A stretch of 64,000 bases of DNA from assembly GCA_016872285.1 (NCBI GenBank), contig VGZZ01000004.1, forward strand, positions 1 to 64,000. The letters are read 5' to 3'. Source of the DNA: SAR202 cluster bacterium. GTDB taxonomy: Bacteria > Chloroflexota > Dehalococcoidia > Lucifugimonadales > GCA-2712585. Position numbers and translations under genes: made by a program. The notes under the pieces were generated by a model, which had not been told where the DNA came from, made no database searches, and worked only from the letters and a program-made list of their open reading frames with translations. Each line of letters begins with the position of its first letter. Positions within the stretch are counted from its first letter, which is position 1. Below, in pieces: positions 1 to 8,011 of this stretch.

Positions 1-2
1 AG

Positions 3-1085
3 CTCAAGCGCAACGGCGGCATCATGATCGGCAAGACAAACCTCACCGAATTCGCTATGGCCTACACCTATCACTACCCCTTCGGGGTGCCTCGAAACCC
101 GTGGAACCTGAAGCACATGCCGGGCGGCTCCAGCGCCGGCTCAGGCTCCGCCACCGCCGCGTATATGTGCGCCACCGCCCTGGGCGAAGACACCGGCGGC
201 TCCATTCGAGGCCCTGCCTCCTACAACGGCATCGTGGGCCTGCGGCCCAGCCAGGGGCGCGTCAGCAGGCACAACATCATCGGCTCCTGCTGGTCCATGG
301 ACACCGTCGGCCCGATGTCTCGCACAGTAGAAGACTGCGCCATGACCCTCCAGGCCATCGCGGGCTACGACCCTAAGGACCCCCACTCCTGGAAACGCCC
401 TGTGCCTGATTACGTAAGGTCTCTGGAGGGCGGCATCAAGGGGCTTCGCATCGGCATATTAAAAGAGAAACTCTACGCCAAAAATATAGAGAAGGAAGTT
501 GAGGACGCCACTCTCAAGTCGGCCGAGGTCCTCCAGGAACTGGGCGCCGAGGTCCGGGACGTATCGCTCCCCATGTCCGTCCACGACCGCGCCCTATACA
601 GCCCCATTGTTTACCTGGAAGGCTCCATGGTCCACCACAAGACGGTCCGGGAGCGCCTTAAGGACTACGACCATAACATGCAGATCACGCTGCTAGTTGG
701 CAGCATCATGCCTTCGCAGGTCTATTACAAGGGGCAGCGATTGCGTCACATGCTTCGCGCCCAGTACATGGAGCTTATGAAGACGGTGGACGTGCTCATT
801 TTCCCTACCGCCGCCGCACCCGCTCCCCTCATTGTAGACAAGCCCGGCCTAGGCACCAAAGAGGAGTTCAAGCGGGAGACCATCAACACACGCCGTACTC
901 TTACCGGCCTGAGTAACGTGGTGGGCGCGCCGGCCCTTTCTGTGCCCAGCGGCTTTTCCAAGACCAAGCTGCCCCTAGGCTTACAGATCCTCGGTAGGCC
1001 CTTTGAGGAGGACACGGTGCTGCGGGTGGGCTTCGCTCATCAGGAAGCCACCGACTGGCATAACCGCAGGCCGCCTATTTCCTGA
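3..1085 (+). CDS. Amidase signature family hydrolase (5' truncated by window edge)
   Basis: The reading frame is open from base 3, before the first ATG at 24, and the sequence upstream of that ATG (LKRNGGI) aligns with the paralogue at 8008-9426, so the gene begins outside the window. The amidase signature is present: a GGSSAGSGSA loop carrying the cis-serine and a GEDTGGSIRGPA loop carrying the nucleophilic serine. The catalytic lysine of the Lys-Ser-Ser triad lies in the missing part. The family hydrolyses carboxamides and also includes GatA; with no gatB or gatC nearby a catabolic amidase is more likely. It converges on the regulator at 1147-2319, with a strong hairpin between them. The substrate cannot be read from the sequence. 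Confidence 0.9.
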   Translation, partial: LKRNGGIMIGKTNLTEFAMAYTYHYPFGVPRNPWNLKHMPGGSSAGSGSATAAYMCATALGEDTGGSIRGPASYNGIVGLRPSQGRVSRHNIIGSCWSMDTVGPMSRTVEDCAMTLQAIAGYDPKDPHSWKRPVPDYVRSLEGGIKGLRIGILKEKLYAKNIEKEVEDATLKSAEVLQELGAEVRDVSLPMSVHDRALYSPIVYLEGSMVHHKTVRERLKDYDHNMQITLLVGSIMPSQVYYKGQRLRHMLRAQYMELMKTVDVLIFPTAAAPAPLIVDKPGLGTKEEFKRETINTRRTLTGLSNVVGAPALSVPSGFSKTKLPLGLQILGRPFEEDTVLRVGFAHQEATDWHNRRPPIS

Positions 1086-1109
1086 CACCCCTGCAGCCGC
1101 CGATGTCAG

Positions 1110-1140
1110 CCCTTTAGGCCGCGCCGCGCGGCCTAAAGGG
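1110..1140. terminator. Perfect hairpin between convergent genes
   Basis: Bases 1110-1123 are exactly complementary to 1127-1140 (14-bp stem, CCG loop). It sits between the amidase stop at 1085 and the regulator stop at 1147, so it can serve both strands. There is no U tract, so the termination role is inferred from stem strength and position. Confidence 0.6.
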
Positions 1141-1146
1141 GATGCG

Positions 1147-2319
1147 CTAGTGTGCCTGAGGAACGCCAACTCCGGGTGTCATTTGTGCTTTTTCTATGCC
1201 GCTCTGCAAGTCGCCTTCTACATTCAGCTTGCTTACGTTCACGCCCATGGATACCAGGACGGCAGTGCAGTCGGAGCTTAAACCCGTGATGATCATTCGG
1301 GCCCCCAGAAGACGGGAAGCCTCAATGGTATTGATCAGATGATTGGCCGCGTCCTGGTCTATAAGAGCCATGCCGCTCATGTCCAGTACCACCGATTTAG
1401 CGCGATGGGTACGGATGGCGTTTAAGAGCTGCCCCGTCAATAGCCTGGCCCTCTGCCGGTTGAGCGCGCCAATGAGGGGCAGAAGGAGCAGCCGGCTTCC
1501 AATGCGCAGAATGGGCATGGAGAGCTGCGTTATGACCTCCTCCCGTCTTTTTAGCTCTTCCTCCGCCTGCTTGCGCTCGGTAATGTCCTCCATCATGCCC
1601 AGGACATGCGGGTCGCAGCTTGTTGAGTCGATGAGCTTTGTTATGCTGAACTGCATCCATCGCACTTCGCCGGACTTGGTAACGCAGCGCTGCTGATGCT
1701 TGGTGTTCGGCATGGTCCCTTGAGCTATCTGCAGGGCCAGCGAGAGGCTCTCAGGCAGGTCGTCCGGATGGGTGATGTCGGACAAAGCACCCTCCAGGAG
1801 TTCCTTCCGGCTGAATCCCAGTATGTCGCACAGTGACCGGTTGACCTCCAGGATGCGAAAGTCCGGCGCCAGGATAATCATACCCAGGGGGGCATCCTCA
1901 AAGGTTCGTCGGAACCTTTCTTCGCTCTCCTGAAGCCTCTTCTCCATGCTCCGGTAGGTCAGCACCACCTCCAGGGTGGCCCTAATAGTGTTCTCATCAA
2001 AGGGTTTGATTAGATAGCCCAGGGGATAAGTGGCGGAAGCTTTTTTCACAGTTTCAGTGTCGGCCTGGGCCGTGATGTAAATCACCGATGACCTAGTCCG
2101 CTGTCTCACAGCCTGCGACGCTTGTATCCCATCCATCTCCCCCTGCAGCCTGATATCCATCAGCACCAGGTCAGGCTCAAGGGCCTGGGCCTGCTCAATG
2201 GCCTGTCTGCCGGTAGCGGCATGACCAACAGCTTCATAACCCAACCTCTTCAAAATATCCATGATATAAGTGGCGACAATAGCCTCATCTTCCACAACCA
2301 GGACTCTTGCGCGGGCCAT
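1147..2319 (-). CDS. Response regulator with REC, PAS and STAS domains
   Basis: 390 aa. REC domain (about 4-120) has the acidic pair at E10/D11, phospho-acceptor D55 in LMDIR, T83 and K105-P106. A PAS domain follows (about 131-255, ending MEDITERKQAEEEL), then a STAS domain (about 265-380) of the RsbR/stressosome type, with DMSGMALIDQDAANHL. The combination suggests a phospho-relay or redox/ligand-sensing regulator feeding a stressosome-like partner-switching system, but no kinase, RsbS or RsbT gene is in the window. Positions that carry the phosphorylated threonines in Bacillus RsbR appear to be Q322 and a hydrophobic residue. The ATG has a good Shine-Dalgarno (AAAGGAG). Function is inferred from domains only. 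Confidence 0.85.
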   Translation of the reverse strand: MARARVLVVEDEAIVATYIMDILKRLGYEAVGHAATGRQAIEQAQALEPDLVLMDIRLQGEMDGIQASQAVRQRTRSSVIYITAQADTETVKKASATYPLGYLIKPFDENTIRATLEVVLTYRSMEKRLQESEERFRRTFEDAPLGMIILAPDFRILEVNRSLCDILGFSRKELLEGALSDITHPDDLPESLSLALQIAQGTMPNTKHQQRCVTKSGEVRWMQFSITKLIDSTSCDPHVLGMMEDITERKQAEEELKRREEVITQLSMPILRIGSRLLLLPLIGALNRQRARLLTGQLLNAIRTHRAKSVVLDMSGMALIDQDAANHLINTIEASRLLGARMIITGLSSDCTAVLVSMGVNVSKLNVEGDLQSGIEKAQMTPGVGVPQAH

Positions 2320-2675
2320 TTCTCACTCCTTTATTTATGGTTAAATACTGATCTCGGATACGCGCTATCCCAACCCCTATACGGGACTAACATTGACATT
2401 TGACGCCGCGGGTCCAATTCCGTGAAACTCAAGACCTGACGGCTGTTTAGAAAGGCTTATCAGCTTAGAATTCAACATGAAAATGCGCCGCTAACGCTGC
2501 TCAAAGCGCGGCATTCCACGGCGGCAATAATAGGCTTCTCAGTGACGGCGAAGACTTTCCGCGCCAGCCCGTCCTCCACCCCATTGTCACCTCCGCCCCG
2601 TCCTTGTTATGTGAAACAGCAGGCTGGCATTATAGAAATCGCAATCTTTTCCGCGAGACGGAAGAACGTTCGGCG
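2320..2675. other. Intergenic, possible gene remnant
   Basis: 356 bp between the SDR stop and the regulator start, presumably holding the regulator promoter (not confidently located). On the minus strand an open stretch 2606-2472 translates to a peptide containing FAVTEKPIIAAVECRAL, reminiscent of the KPVIAAVNGxALGGG region of enoyl-CoA hydratases, followed by a stop. No start codon with a ribosome site is visible. Confidence 0.3.
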
Positions 2676-3431
2676 TTAATACGCCATCATCCCGCCGTCC
2701 ACCACAATCTCCGCGCCCGTCATGTAGGAAGACTCGTCTGAAGCTAGGAACAGCACGGCGTAGGCCACGTCCTCCGACTGACCGATGCTGCCCAGGGGTA
2801 TACGACTCTGAGAGCGGGCCCTGGCTTCCGGATCGCGATAGCTCTCCTCAGTCATCGGCGTGTCGATAGGCCCGGGGTGGATGGAGTTGACGCGGATGTT
2901 CTCCTTGGCGTAGGTGATAGCCGCAGTCTTGGTCATAACTCGAGTCGCGCCCTTAGACGCGTCGTAAGCGGCGTTGCGGCCCCGGCTGCCGATGATGCCC
3001 ACCAGCGACGATATGTTGACTATGGCGCCGCCGCCCACCTGCCGCATGGCCGGTATAGCGTACTTCATGCCAAGAAAGGTGCCCTTGGCGTTGATGGCCA
3101 GCACACGGTCGTAGTCCTCTTCAGTTATGTTTACCAGGTCCTTCAACTCGCCGCGAATGCCCGCGTTGTTGACCAGGATGTTCAGCCTGCCGAACCGCTT
3201 TTCGATGGCTTCCATGGCTTTTCGCCAGTCCTGGCTTTTGGCGACGTCCAGGTGAAGGTAGACGGCGTCGTGTCCGTTCTTGGACAGCTCCTTCTCCAGC
3301 GCGCCGCCCTCTTTGTCCAGAATGTCCGCTATGGCGACCTTGGCCCCCTCTTTGGCGAACATCCGGGCTTCTACCGCGCCCATGCCCCTGGCGCCGCCGG
3401 TGATCAGAGCCACCTTGTCTTTAAATCTCAT
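2676..3431 (-). CDS. Short-chain dehydrogenase/reductase (classical SDR)
   Basis: 251 aa, the usual classical SDR length. It has the nucleotide-binding TGGARGMG (11-18), D36 at the end of the second strand (favouring NAD over NADP), NNAG (88-91), a catalytic serine in NISS (about 141-142), Y156 and K160 in YDASK, and the C-terminal VDGG motif. It is expected to oxidise or reduce a hydroxyl/keto group on an unknown small substrate. It lies 24 bp downstream of a related SDR on the same strand; the two are probably co-transcribed and arose by duplication. A GGAGGAG stretch precedes the ATG. Confidence 0.9.
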   Translation of the reverse strand: MRFKDKVALITGGARGMGAVEARMFAKEGAKVAIADILDKEGGALEKELSKNGHDAVYLHLDVAKSQDWRKAMEAIEKRFGRLNILVNNAGIRGELKDLVNITEEDYDRVLAINAKGTFLGMKYAIPAMRQVGGGAIVNISSLVGIIGSRGRNAAYDASKGATRVMTKTAAITYAKENIRVNSIHPGPIDTPMTEESYRDPEARARSQSRIPLGSIGQSEDVAYAVLFLASDESSYMTGAEIVVDGGMMAY

Positions 3432-3455
3432 AGGTCCTTCTACTCCTCCTGGGGT

Positions 3456-4208
3456 CTACTGCGCCAGCCAGCCGCCGTCGATAGCCAGTTCAATGCCGGT
3501 GATCCACTTGGACTCGTCTGAGGCCAGATACAGTACGCCGTAGGCCACTTCCTCCGGACGCCCGTGACGGCCCAGGGGCACCTGGGCCTGTATCCGTTCG
3601 TTGAAACCGGGGGTGCGCCTCCTGGCCTCGTTGCCGGGGGTGGCGATAGGCCCGGGGTGGACTGAATTGCATCTAATCTTGTCTTTGGCGTGGTGGACCG
3701 CTATGGCCTTGGTGAAGGCGCGAATGGCGCCCTTGGATGCGGTGTAGATGGGGTGGCCAAACTCGGACCCGACGATGCCCATTTGCGACGAGATGTTGAT
3801 TATGGAGCCGCCTCCGGCTTTCCGCATGGCAGGGATGGCCGCGCGAGTGCCCAGCATGCAGCCCATGGCGTTGGTGCCGACTATCTTGTTCCAGACCTCC
3901 ACGCTCATCTCGCCCATCCACTGGACGCCGCTGATGCCCGCGTTATTCACCAGCACGTTCAGCTTGCCGAATCGTTGCAGCGTGGCGTCCACGGCCCGCG
4001 ACCAGTCGGCTTCGTTGGTCACGTCGAGTTTGAGAAATACGGCATCGCCGCCCTGCTCGTTTATCGCGGCCTCCACCTGCCGGCCTTCCTTCTCCAGCAC
4101 ATCGCCAATGACAACCTTGGCGCCCTCCTTGGCGAAGAGCCGCGCGTCCGCCTCGCCAATTCCACGAGCGCCGCCGCTAATAAGCGCAACCTTGCCTTCC
4201 AATCGCAT
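3456..4208 (-). CDS. Short-chain dehydrogenase/reductase, tandem paralogue
   Basis: 250 aa counted from the ATG at 4208, which has GGAGGA four bases upstream. A GTG at 4220 in the same frame would add four residues but has no ribosome site, and MRLEGKVALI is a typical SDR start. Motifs are SGGARGIG (11-18), D36, NNAG (88-91), S141, Y155 and K159 (YTASK) and a terminal IDGGW. First gene of a two-SDR transcript with 2676-3431. NAD-dependent oxidoreductase; substrate unknown. Confidence 0.9.
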   Translation of the reverse strand: MRLEGKVALISGGARGIGEADARLFAKEGAKVVIGDVLEKEGRQVEAAINEQGGDAVFLKLDVTNEADWSRAVDATLQRFGKLNVLVNNAGISGVQWMGEMSVEVWNKIVGTNAMGCMLGTRAAIPAMRKAGGGSIINISSQMGIVGSEFGHPIYTASKGAIRAFTKAIAVHHAKDKIRCNSVHPGPIATPGNEARRRTPGFNERIQAQVPLGRHGRPEEVAYGVLYLASDESKWITGIELAIDGGWLAQ

Positions 4209-4531
4209 CCAGTCCTCCACGTCGGCTTACCTAATTTTTAGTCGGAGGGAGTGTAGGTTGCCGAATAGGTCATGTCAATGGAGTCTATAAGTGGAATTCC
4301 ATCTTGCGAATCCAGATCCCATTGCGACAGTTAAAAATGCTCCGGGTATGTTATCACTATCGTTGGACTCTTACGCATAAATCTACGGCAAGTACTTAGG
4401 AGGCGATCATTAGCGCATTTATATGCTTCCTTAGCAAGACAAGTAGCCTGCATTCGTAACATATCCTTGACAAGGCTAGGGCCAAGTGGTAGTTTGCGTC
4501 TCGCTCAGGAAAGCCATTAAGGAGGCAGCCC
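4209..4531. promoter_or_regulatory. Divergent intergenic region with a candidate promoter for the binding protein
   Basis: This holds the upstream signals of the SDR pair (minus) and the solute-binding lipoprotein (plus). A TTGACA at 4467-4472 with TAGTTT at 4490-4495 (17-bp spacer) is a possible plus-strand promoter, but the -10 is weak. The stretch 4387-4406 closely resembles the ribosome-site region of the hydrolase gene at 53927 (shared GATCATTAGC followed by RCAT). Confidence 0.35.
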
Positions 4532-6361
4532 ATGGGCAACGGTTTACGGCTAGGACGCATATCAAGCCTTGGCATACTAGCCCTGGCGGCGCTATTCACG
4601 CTCTTCATCCTTGCCTGCGGTGAAGATGAGGAGGGCACGCCGGCCCCCGGACAGACCGCCGGCGCAACGTCCACTTCCAGGTCGTCCCCCACGCCCACGG
4701 CCAGAGCAAGCGTTCCCGTGCAACCCCGGCTACGGGTAGCCGTCCCGCCTCCCGGCGAGCAGTTCACTGTGCCTTACACGCAGACTCAGACCTCCGAAAA
4801 GATTATGCCTTCCTACGAGCATCTGGTGGGACGGGACATTCGCACCAATGTTGAGGTGCCGCAGCTTGCCAGCAAGTGGGCGGTTGCCGCTAACGGCAAG
4901 GACTGGACCTTCGATTTGAGGCAGGGCGTTCCTTTCTACAGAGACGGCAAGGCCTTCAATAACTACACCTTCAGCGCCAGGGACGTAGTGCTTACCTGGG
5001 ACCTCTTAAACGGAGAGGAAGGCGCGGTTAAAACTTCCAAGGCCAAAAGCCCCGGCGAATGGAATAACCGTCTGGGTTCCGGCGCGGGCAACTGGGAAGT
5101 TGTCAACGACAACCGTGTAATCCTCCATTCCCCCAAAGTATGGCTGGACGCCGCCTTCTTCTTCTCGGACGAGTGGGAGTCCGGTATCGTGAGCAAGCAG
5201 CACTGGGATGCGGTGGGCGGGGAAGACGGCTACATGGCAAACCCCATTGGCAACGGCCCCTGGAGCTATGTCAGCCACTCCGCCAACCAGAACTTCCTCC
5301 ACAAGGCAGTAAAGGGTCACTATAGGCAGACCCCGGAGTTTGACGAACTCCAGATACTCTTTGTGCAAGAGGCTGCTACGCGGCTGGCCCAGCTTTTGGC
5401 TAAAGAAGTGGACATCATCCCCCTGCTGCGCTCGCAGCGCCAGCAGGTGGAAACTTCAGGCTTCAAAACCGTGAAGAGCACTCTGCCGGGACTCCATAGC
5501 TCGCTCCAGATCATGTACTACAGGCAAAACGCCTACTGCGTCAACGGCACGCCTCTTCCTGGAGCCGGCGCACCCTGCGGCCCCTCCAAGGCTTACGACG
5601 TCAACGACCCGACCCGGAAGCCCGCCGTCCGCCGAGCCTTGAACCTGGCCATCAACCGTGACGAAATCAACAAGGTCTTTTTTGACGGAAAGGCGTTCCC
5701 GGCTGTCAGCTACTTCCCGCCCTGGCGCGACGACTGGAAGGACGAATGGGCTCCTATCCCCGGCCCTGAAGGCAAGACGGGCAAGGACGGCGGTTATCCC
5801 TACCCCTATGATCCCGCCGCCGCTTCGAAACTGTTGGCTGATTCCGGTGTGCCCGACGGGTTCGAGATAACGCTGACCTGCTTCCGGGTACATCAGACCG
5901 TGCCTGAGTGGCCGGACATGTGCGAACGCTTTGTTCAGCACTTTAATGCCATCAAAGTCAGGTCAAAGCTGGAGTTTGTGAACAGCTTTGGCGAGTTCCG
6001 GACAGTGGCGCGGGCCAGGGAGCGCAGTCAATGGCTCAGAACGGCCGCCGAGTCTCTGGACCCCATATGCGCGGCGGTAGCCTTTGCCCACGTATGGGAG
6101 CTTGGTATTGGCTACATGGAGCACGAGCCTATCTCCGACTTCTGGAAGAAATGCAATGAGATAGCCAGCCTGGATGAGCGCCGCAAGCTGGCATCAGACC
6201 TGGGCACCCTCTGGTTGAAGGAGTCTTACAGCGTTCCCCTCCTCTGGATTTTCGGAGAGGCTGCTATAAACCAGAGCGTCGTTGAAGACTACGCGGTAAA
6301 TCAGCTTCACATGGGACCCATCAGATACCACGAGTACACTAAGGCCGTGCAGAAGCGGTAA
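4532..6361 (+). CDS. ABC transporter substrate-binding lipoprotein, family 5 (peptide/nickel type)
   Basis: 609 aa. The N-terminus is a lipoprotein signal: basic start, hydrophobic core, lipobox ILAC with the modified cysteine at C29, then a Gly/Thr/Ser/Pro-rich linker to about residue 65. The rest matches the extracytoplasmic SBP_bac_5 fold (for example VVLTWDLLNGEE, VRRALNLAINRDEIN and YDPAAASKLLADSGVPDG), which binds oligopeptides or other large solutes. No permease or ATPase gene is adjacent, so it must work with a transporter encoded elsewhere or as a stand-alone receptor. The start ATG has AAGGAGG seven bases upstream. A strong terminator follows the stop. Confidence 0.9.
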   Translation: MGNGLRLGRISSLGILALAALFTLFILACGEDEEGTPAPGQTAGATSTSRSSPTPTARASVPVQPRLRVAVPPPGEQFTVPYTQTQTSEKIMPSYEHLVGRDIRTNVEVPQLASKWAVAANGKDWTFDLRQGVPFYRDGKAFNNYTFSARDVVLTWDLLNGEEGAVKTSKAKSPGEWNNRLGSGAGNWEVVNDNRVILHSPKVWLDAAFFFSDEWESGIVSKQHWDAVGGEDGYMANPIGNGPWSYVSHSANQNFLHKAVKGHYRQTPEFDELQILFVQEAATRLAQLLAKEVDIIPLLRSQRQQVETSGFKTVKSTLPGLHSSLQIMYYRQNAYCVNGTPLPGAGAPCGPSKAYDVNDPTRKPAVRRALNLAINRDEINKVFFDGKAFPAVSYFPPWRDDWKDEWAPIPGPEGKTGKDGGYPYPYDPAAASKLLADSGVPDGFEITLTCFRVHQTVPEWPDMCERFVQHFNAIKVRSKLEFVNSFGEFRTVARARERSQWLRTAAESLDPICAAVAFAHVWELGIGYMEHEPISDFWKKCNEIASLDERRKLASDLGTLWLKESYSVPLLWIFGEAAINQSVVEDYAVNQLHMGPIRYHEYTKAVQKR

Positions 6362-6379
6362 TTCACGCTAAGACGCAAG

Positions 6380-6410
6380 AAAAAGCCCTCCCAAAATGGG
6401 AGGGCTTTTT
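6380..6410 (+). terminator. Rho-independent terminator
   Basis: 14-bp stem (6380-6393 with 6397-6410), loop AAA, ending in a run of five T. It lies 18 bp after the binding-protein stop and has A/T tracts on both sides. Confidence 0.9.
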
Positions 6411-6722
6411 CTTTGCCGCGTTCCACGCATCTTATGGATAGTCCTTTTAGATGCAACGTCAGGGAAAATTTTAAGCCGATAAGCGATCCAGGCGGCGCTT
6501 CTGCCCCTCAGCGGCGTTCTGCTATCGCTAGTTATTGGATTGTGTGCATTCTGTCCCTTACAAATCTCATGCAAACGGATATTTCTAGTAGTCTCCACGA
6601 ATAGCTTTGGGTTGTCGCTTTGATGGATGGGACGCGGCGTGCTCGCTGATAAGGTAAGTCTCGATAGAGAATTTCACCTCTCCCCAAACGCTACGGCTGA
6701 ATGCAGCCTGAAGGAGGCTACT
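6411..6722. other. Intergenic stretch without recognisable gene
   Basis: About 310 bp between the terminator and the small membrane protein. Open frames on either strand show no motif, start signal or hydrophobic pattern. It probably holds the promoter for 6723-6887, which I could not pinpoint. Confidence 0.4.
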
Positions 6723-6887
6723 ATGGCAGGAATCCTTTGGTTGATTTTCATAGTGCTAATAGTGCTATGGCTTGTAGGGTTTGCGGTGAACTGGGGAGCC
6801 TTTGTATGGCTTCTGCTGATAGCCGCTGCGGTAGTGCTGCTGATAAACCTCATAGGTTCGTTTTCAGGGTCCAGGCACAATCACTAG
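6723..6887 (+). CDS. Small two-helix membrane protein, Lmo0937 family-like
   Basis: 54 aa. The ATG at 6723 is preceded by AAGGAGG; an upstream in-frame ATG at 6627 lacks a ribosome site and would add an unlikely hydrophilic extension. Two hydrophobic helices (about 2-21 and 25-44) are separated by NWG and followed by a short polar tail. The pattern LWLVGF then LLLIAAAVVLLINLIG resembles the Lmo0937/DUF5670 small membrane proteins, whose function is not established. A perfect hairpin follows the gene. Confidence 0.75.
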   Translation: MAGILWLIFIVLIVLWLVGFAVNWGAFVWLLLIAAAVVLLINLIGSFSGSRHNH

Positions 6888-6895
6888 ACGACAGG

Positions 6896-6935
6896 TCTAG
6901 GGTAGCGGCCCGCTGAGGCGGGCCGCTACCCTAGA
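6896..6935. terminator. Perfect 18-bp hairpin
   Basis: 6896-6913 pairs exactly with 6918-6935, loop TGAG. It is located 9 bp after the small membrane gene. No U tract. The loop-proximal sequence (GC-TGAG-GC) resembles that of the hairpin at 14625-14673. Confidence 0.65.
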
Positions 6936-7150
6936 CAGTTATCAGCGGTTGGATTGAATTGCGCTTCAGATAAGTTTTAGCGTACGCATGGCAGTGGGGT
7001 GGCTGTGATGAGGAGGAGGGCCTGCCAAACATTGCGGATTGAATTAAACGCACTCGCCGGCTGAGATCGCTTTGGCATTACAGGATGCCCGCATCTTGAA
7101 TCTCATCACACCCGCTTCCAGCCGGGCTTTAGCTTATGGAGGAACATCAG

Positions 7151-8011
7151 ATGCCGCCACATTGTGAAAGATCACGCGCCGGGCCGGAGCAGCAAGCCCC
7201 GGAGGAGCGGCCCGGCATCGAAGAGCAGGCAAGGAGCAACCGCGAAGCCTTCGAAGACGACAGAGAAGGCCAGGAGATGCGTCGGGACACCCCGTTCAAG
7301 AAAGAGTGGGACGAGCGGACTCCTAGAAGAGACATGGATACCGCTGACGAAAACCCTGTGGAATCCAAAGAAAGCGACGCTCATGAGCAAGCGGATATTT
7401 CAGACACGAGACCGGGGTCAACTGGGGAAGTCGTGCGGGAGAGAGGGGGCGAAAAGGGGAAAGAAGACGCGTACACCCACCAGCCCGGCCAGATGAGCCG
7501 GCGGGCGCCCTCAGACCGCAACCAGGCCAAACAGCTAGCCCATGCCCTCCTGGGACGGCTGCCCGTCATCTACGGCGGCGGTATCTTCCGGGGCGTGGCC
7601 CACCGATGGAAGACCCAGCTTAACGAGAACGCCAAGGTCTGGAGCATGTGGGACGTCATTCCGGAGATAAATCATAACGCCGTGGTCGGCTACGCCCAGC
7701 CCGACGCTGTCCGAAGACTGGCCGTGGCCGTGCTGCTAAAGCCTCAATATCTGCACGATAGAGTCGCCTTGCGCTACCAACTGACCAGTGATGTCTTGAA
7801 CGCCCATGGCGTCGAGTCCATCACCGTCCAAGGTCAAGGCCGGTCGCCCATCGCCCAGGTACTCCTCACCACCCTGCTGGGCGATTATGTAAGCTACTAC
7901 CTGGCGTTGCTGCAAGGCATTGACCCCTCTCCCACCCAAGCCATCGACACTATCAAAATCCGCCTGAAACAGCCTGCCAACGGCGCAGCCATTCCCGCCC
8001 CCGTCCTCTAA
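7151..8011 (+). CDS. Stand-alone C-terminal phosphoglucose/phosphomannose isomerase domain with charged N-terminal region
   Basis: 286 aa from the ATG at 7151, which has GGAGGAA six bases upstream (an ATG at 7136 lacks one). Residues 1-125 are hydrophilic and rich in E, R, D and K, and are probably disordered. Residues 126-286 match the second SIS domain of bifunctional PGI/PMI: LPVIYGG, HRWKTQLNENAK with E159, and PEINHNAVVGY with H175 (equivalents of the catalytic Glu and His), then GQGRSPIAQVLL, DYVSYYLALLQGIDPSP and AIDTIKIRL. The first SIS domain, which supplies the phosphate-binding Ser/Thr residues, is absent, so normal isomerase activity is doubtful. It may be a regulatory or partner-dependent derivative. 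It overlaps the convergent amidase by 4 bp. Confidence 0.8.
   Translation: MPPHCERSRAGPEQQAPEERPGIEEQARSNREAFEDDREGQEMRRDTPFKKEWDERTPRRDMDTADENPVESKESDAHEQADISDTRPGSTGEVVRERGGEKGKEDAYTHQPGQMSRRAPSDRNQAKQLAHALLGRLPVIYGGGIFRGVAHRWKTQLNENAKVWSMWDVIPEINHNAVVGYAQPDAVRRLAVAVLLKPQYLHDRVALRYQLTSDVLNAHGVESITVQGQGRSPIAQVLLTTLLGDYVSYYLALLQGIDPSPTQAIDTIKIRLKQPANGAAIPAPVL

Noticed and set aside
3-1085. GatA subunit of the tRNA amidotransferase
   Set aside because: The amidase signature is shared, but no gatB/gatC is adjacent and the close paralogue lies in a catabolic gene run.
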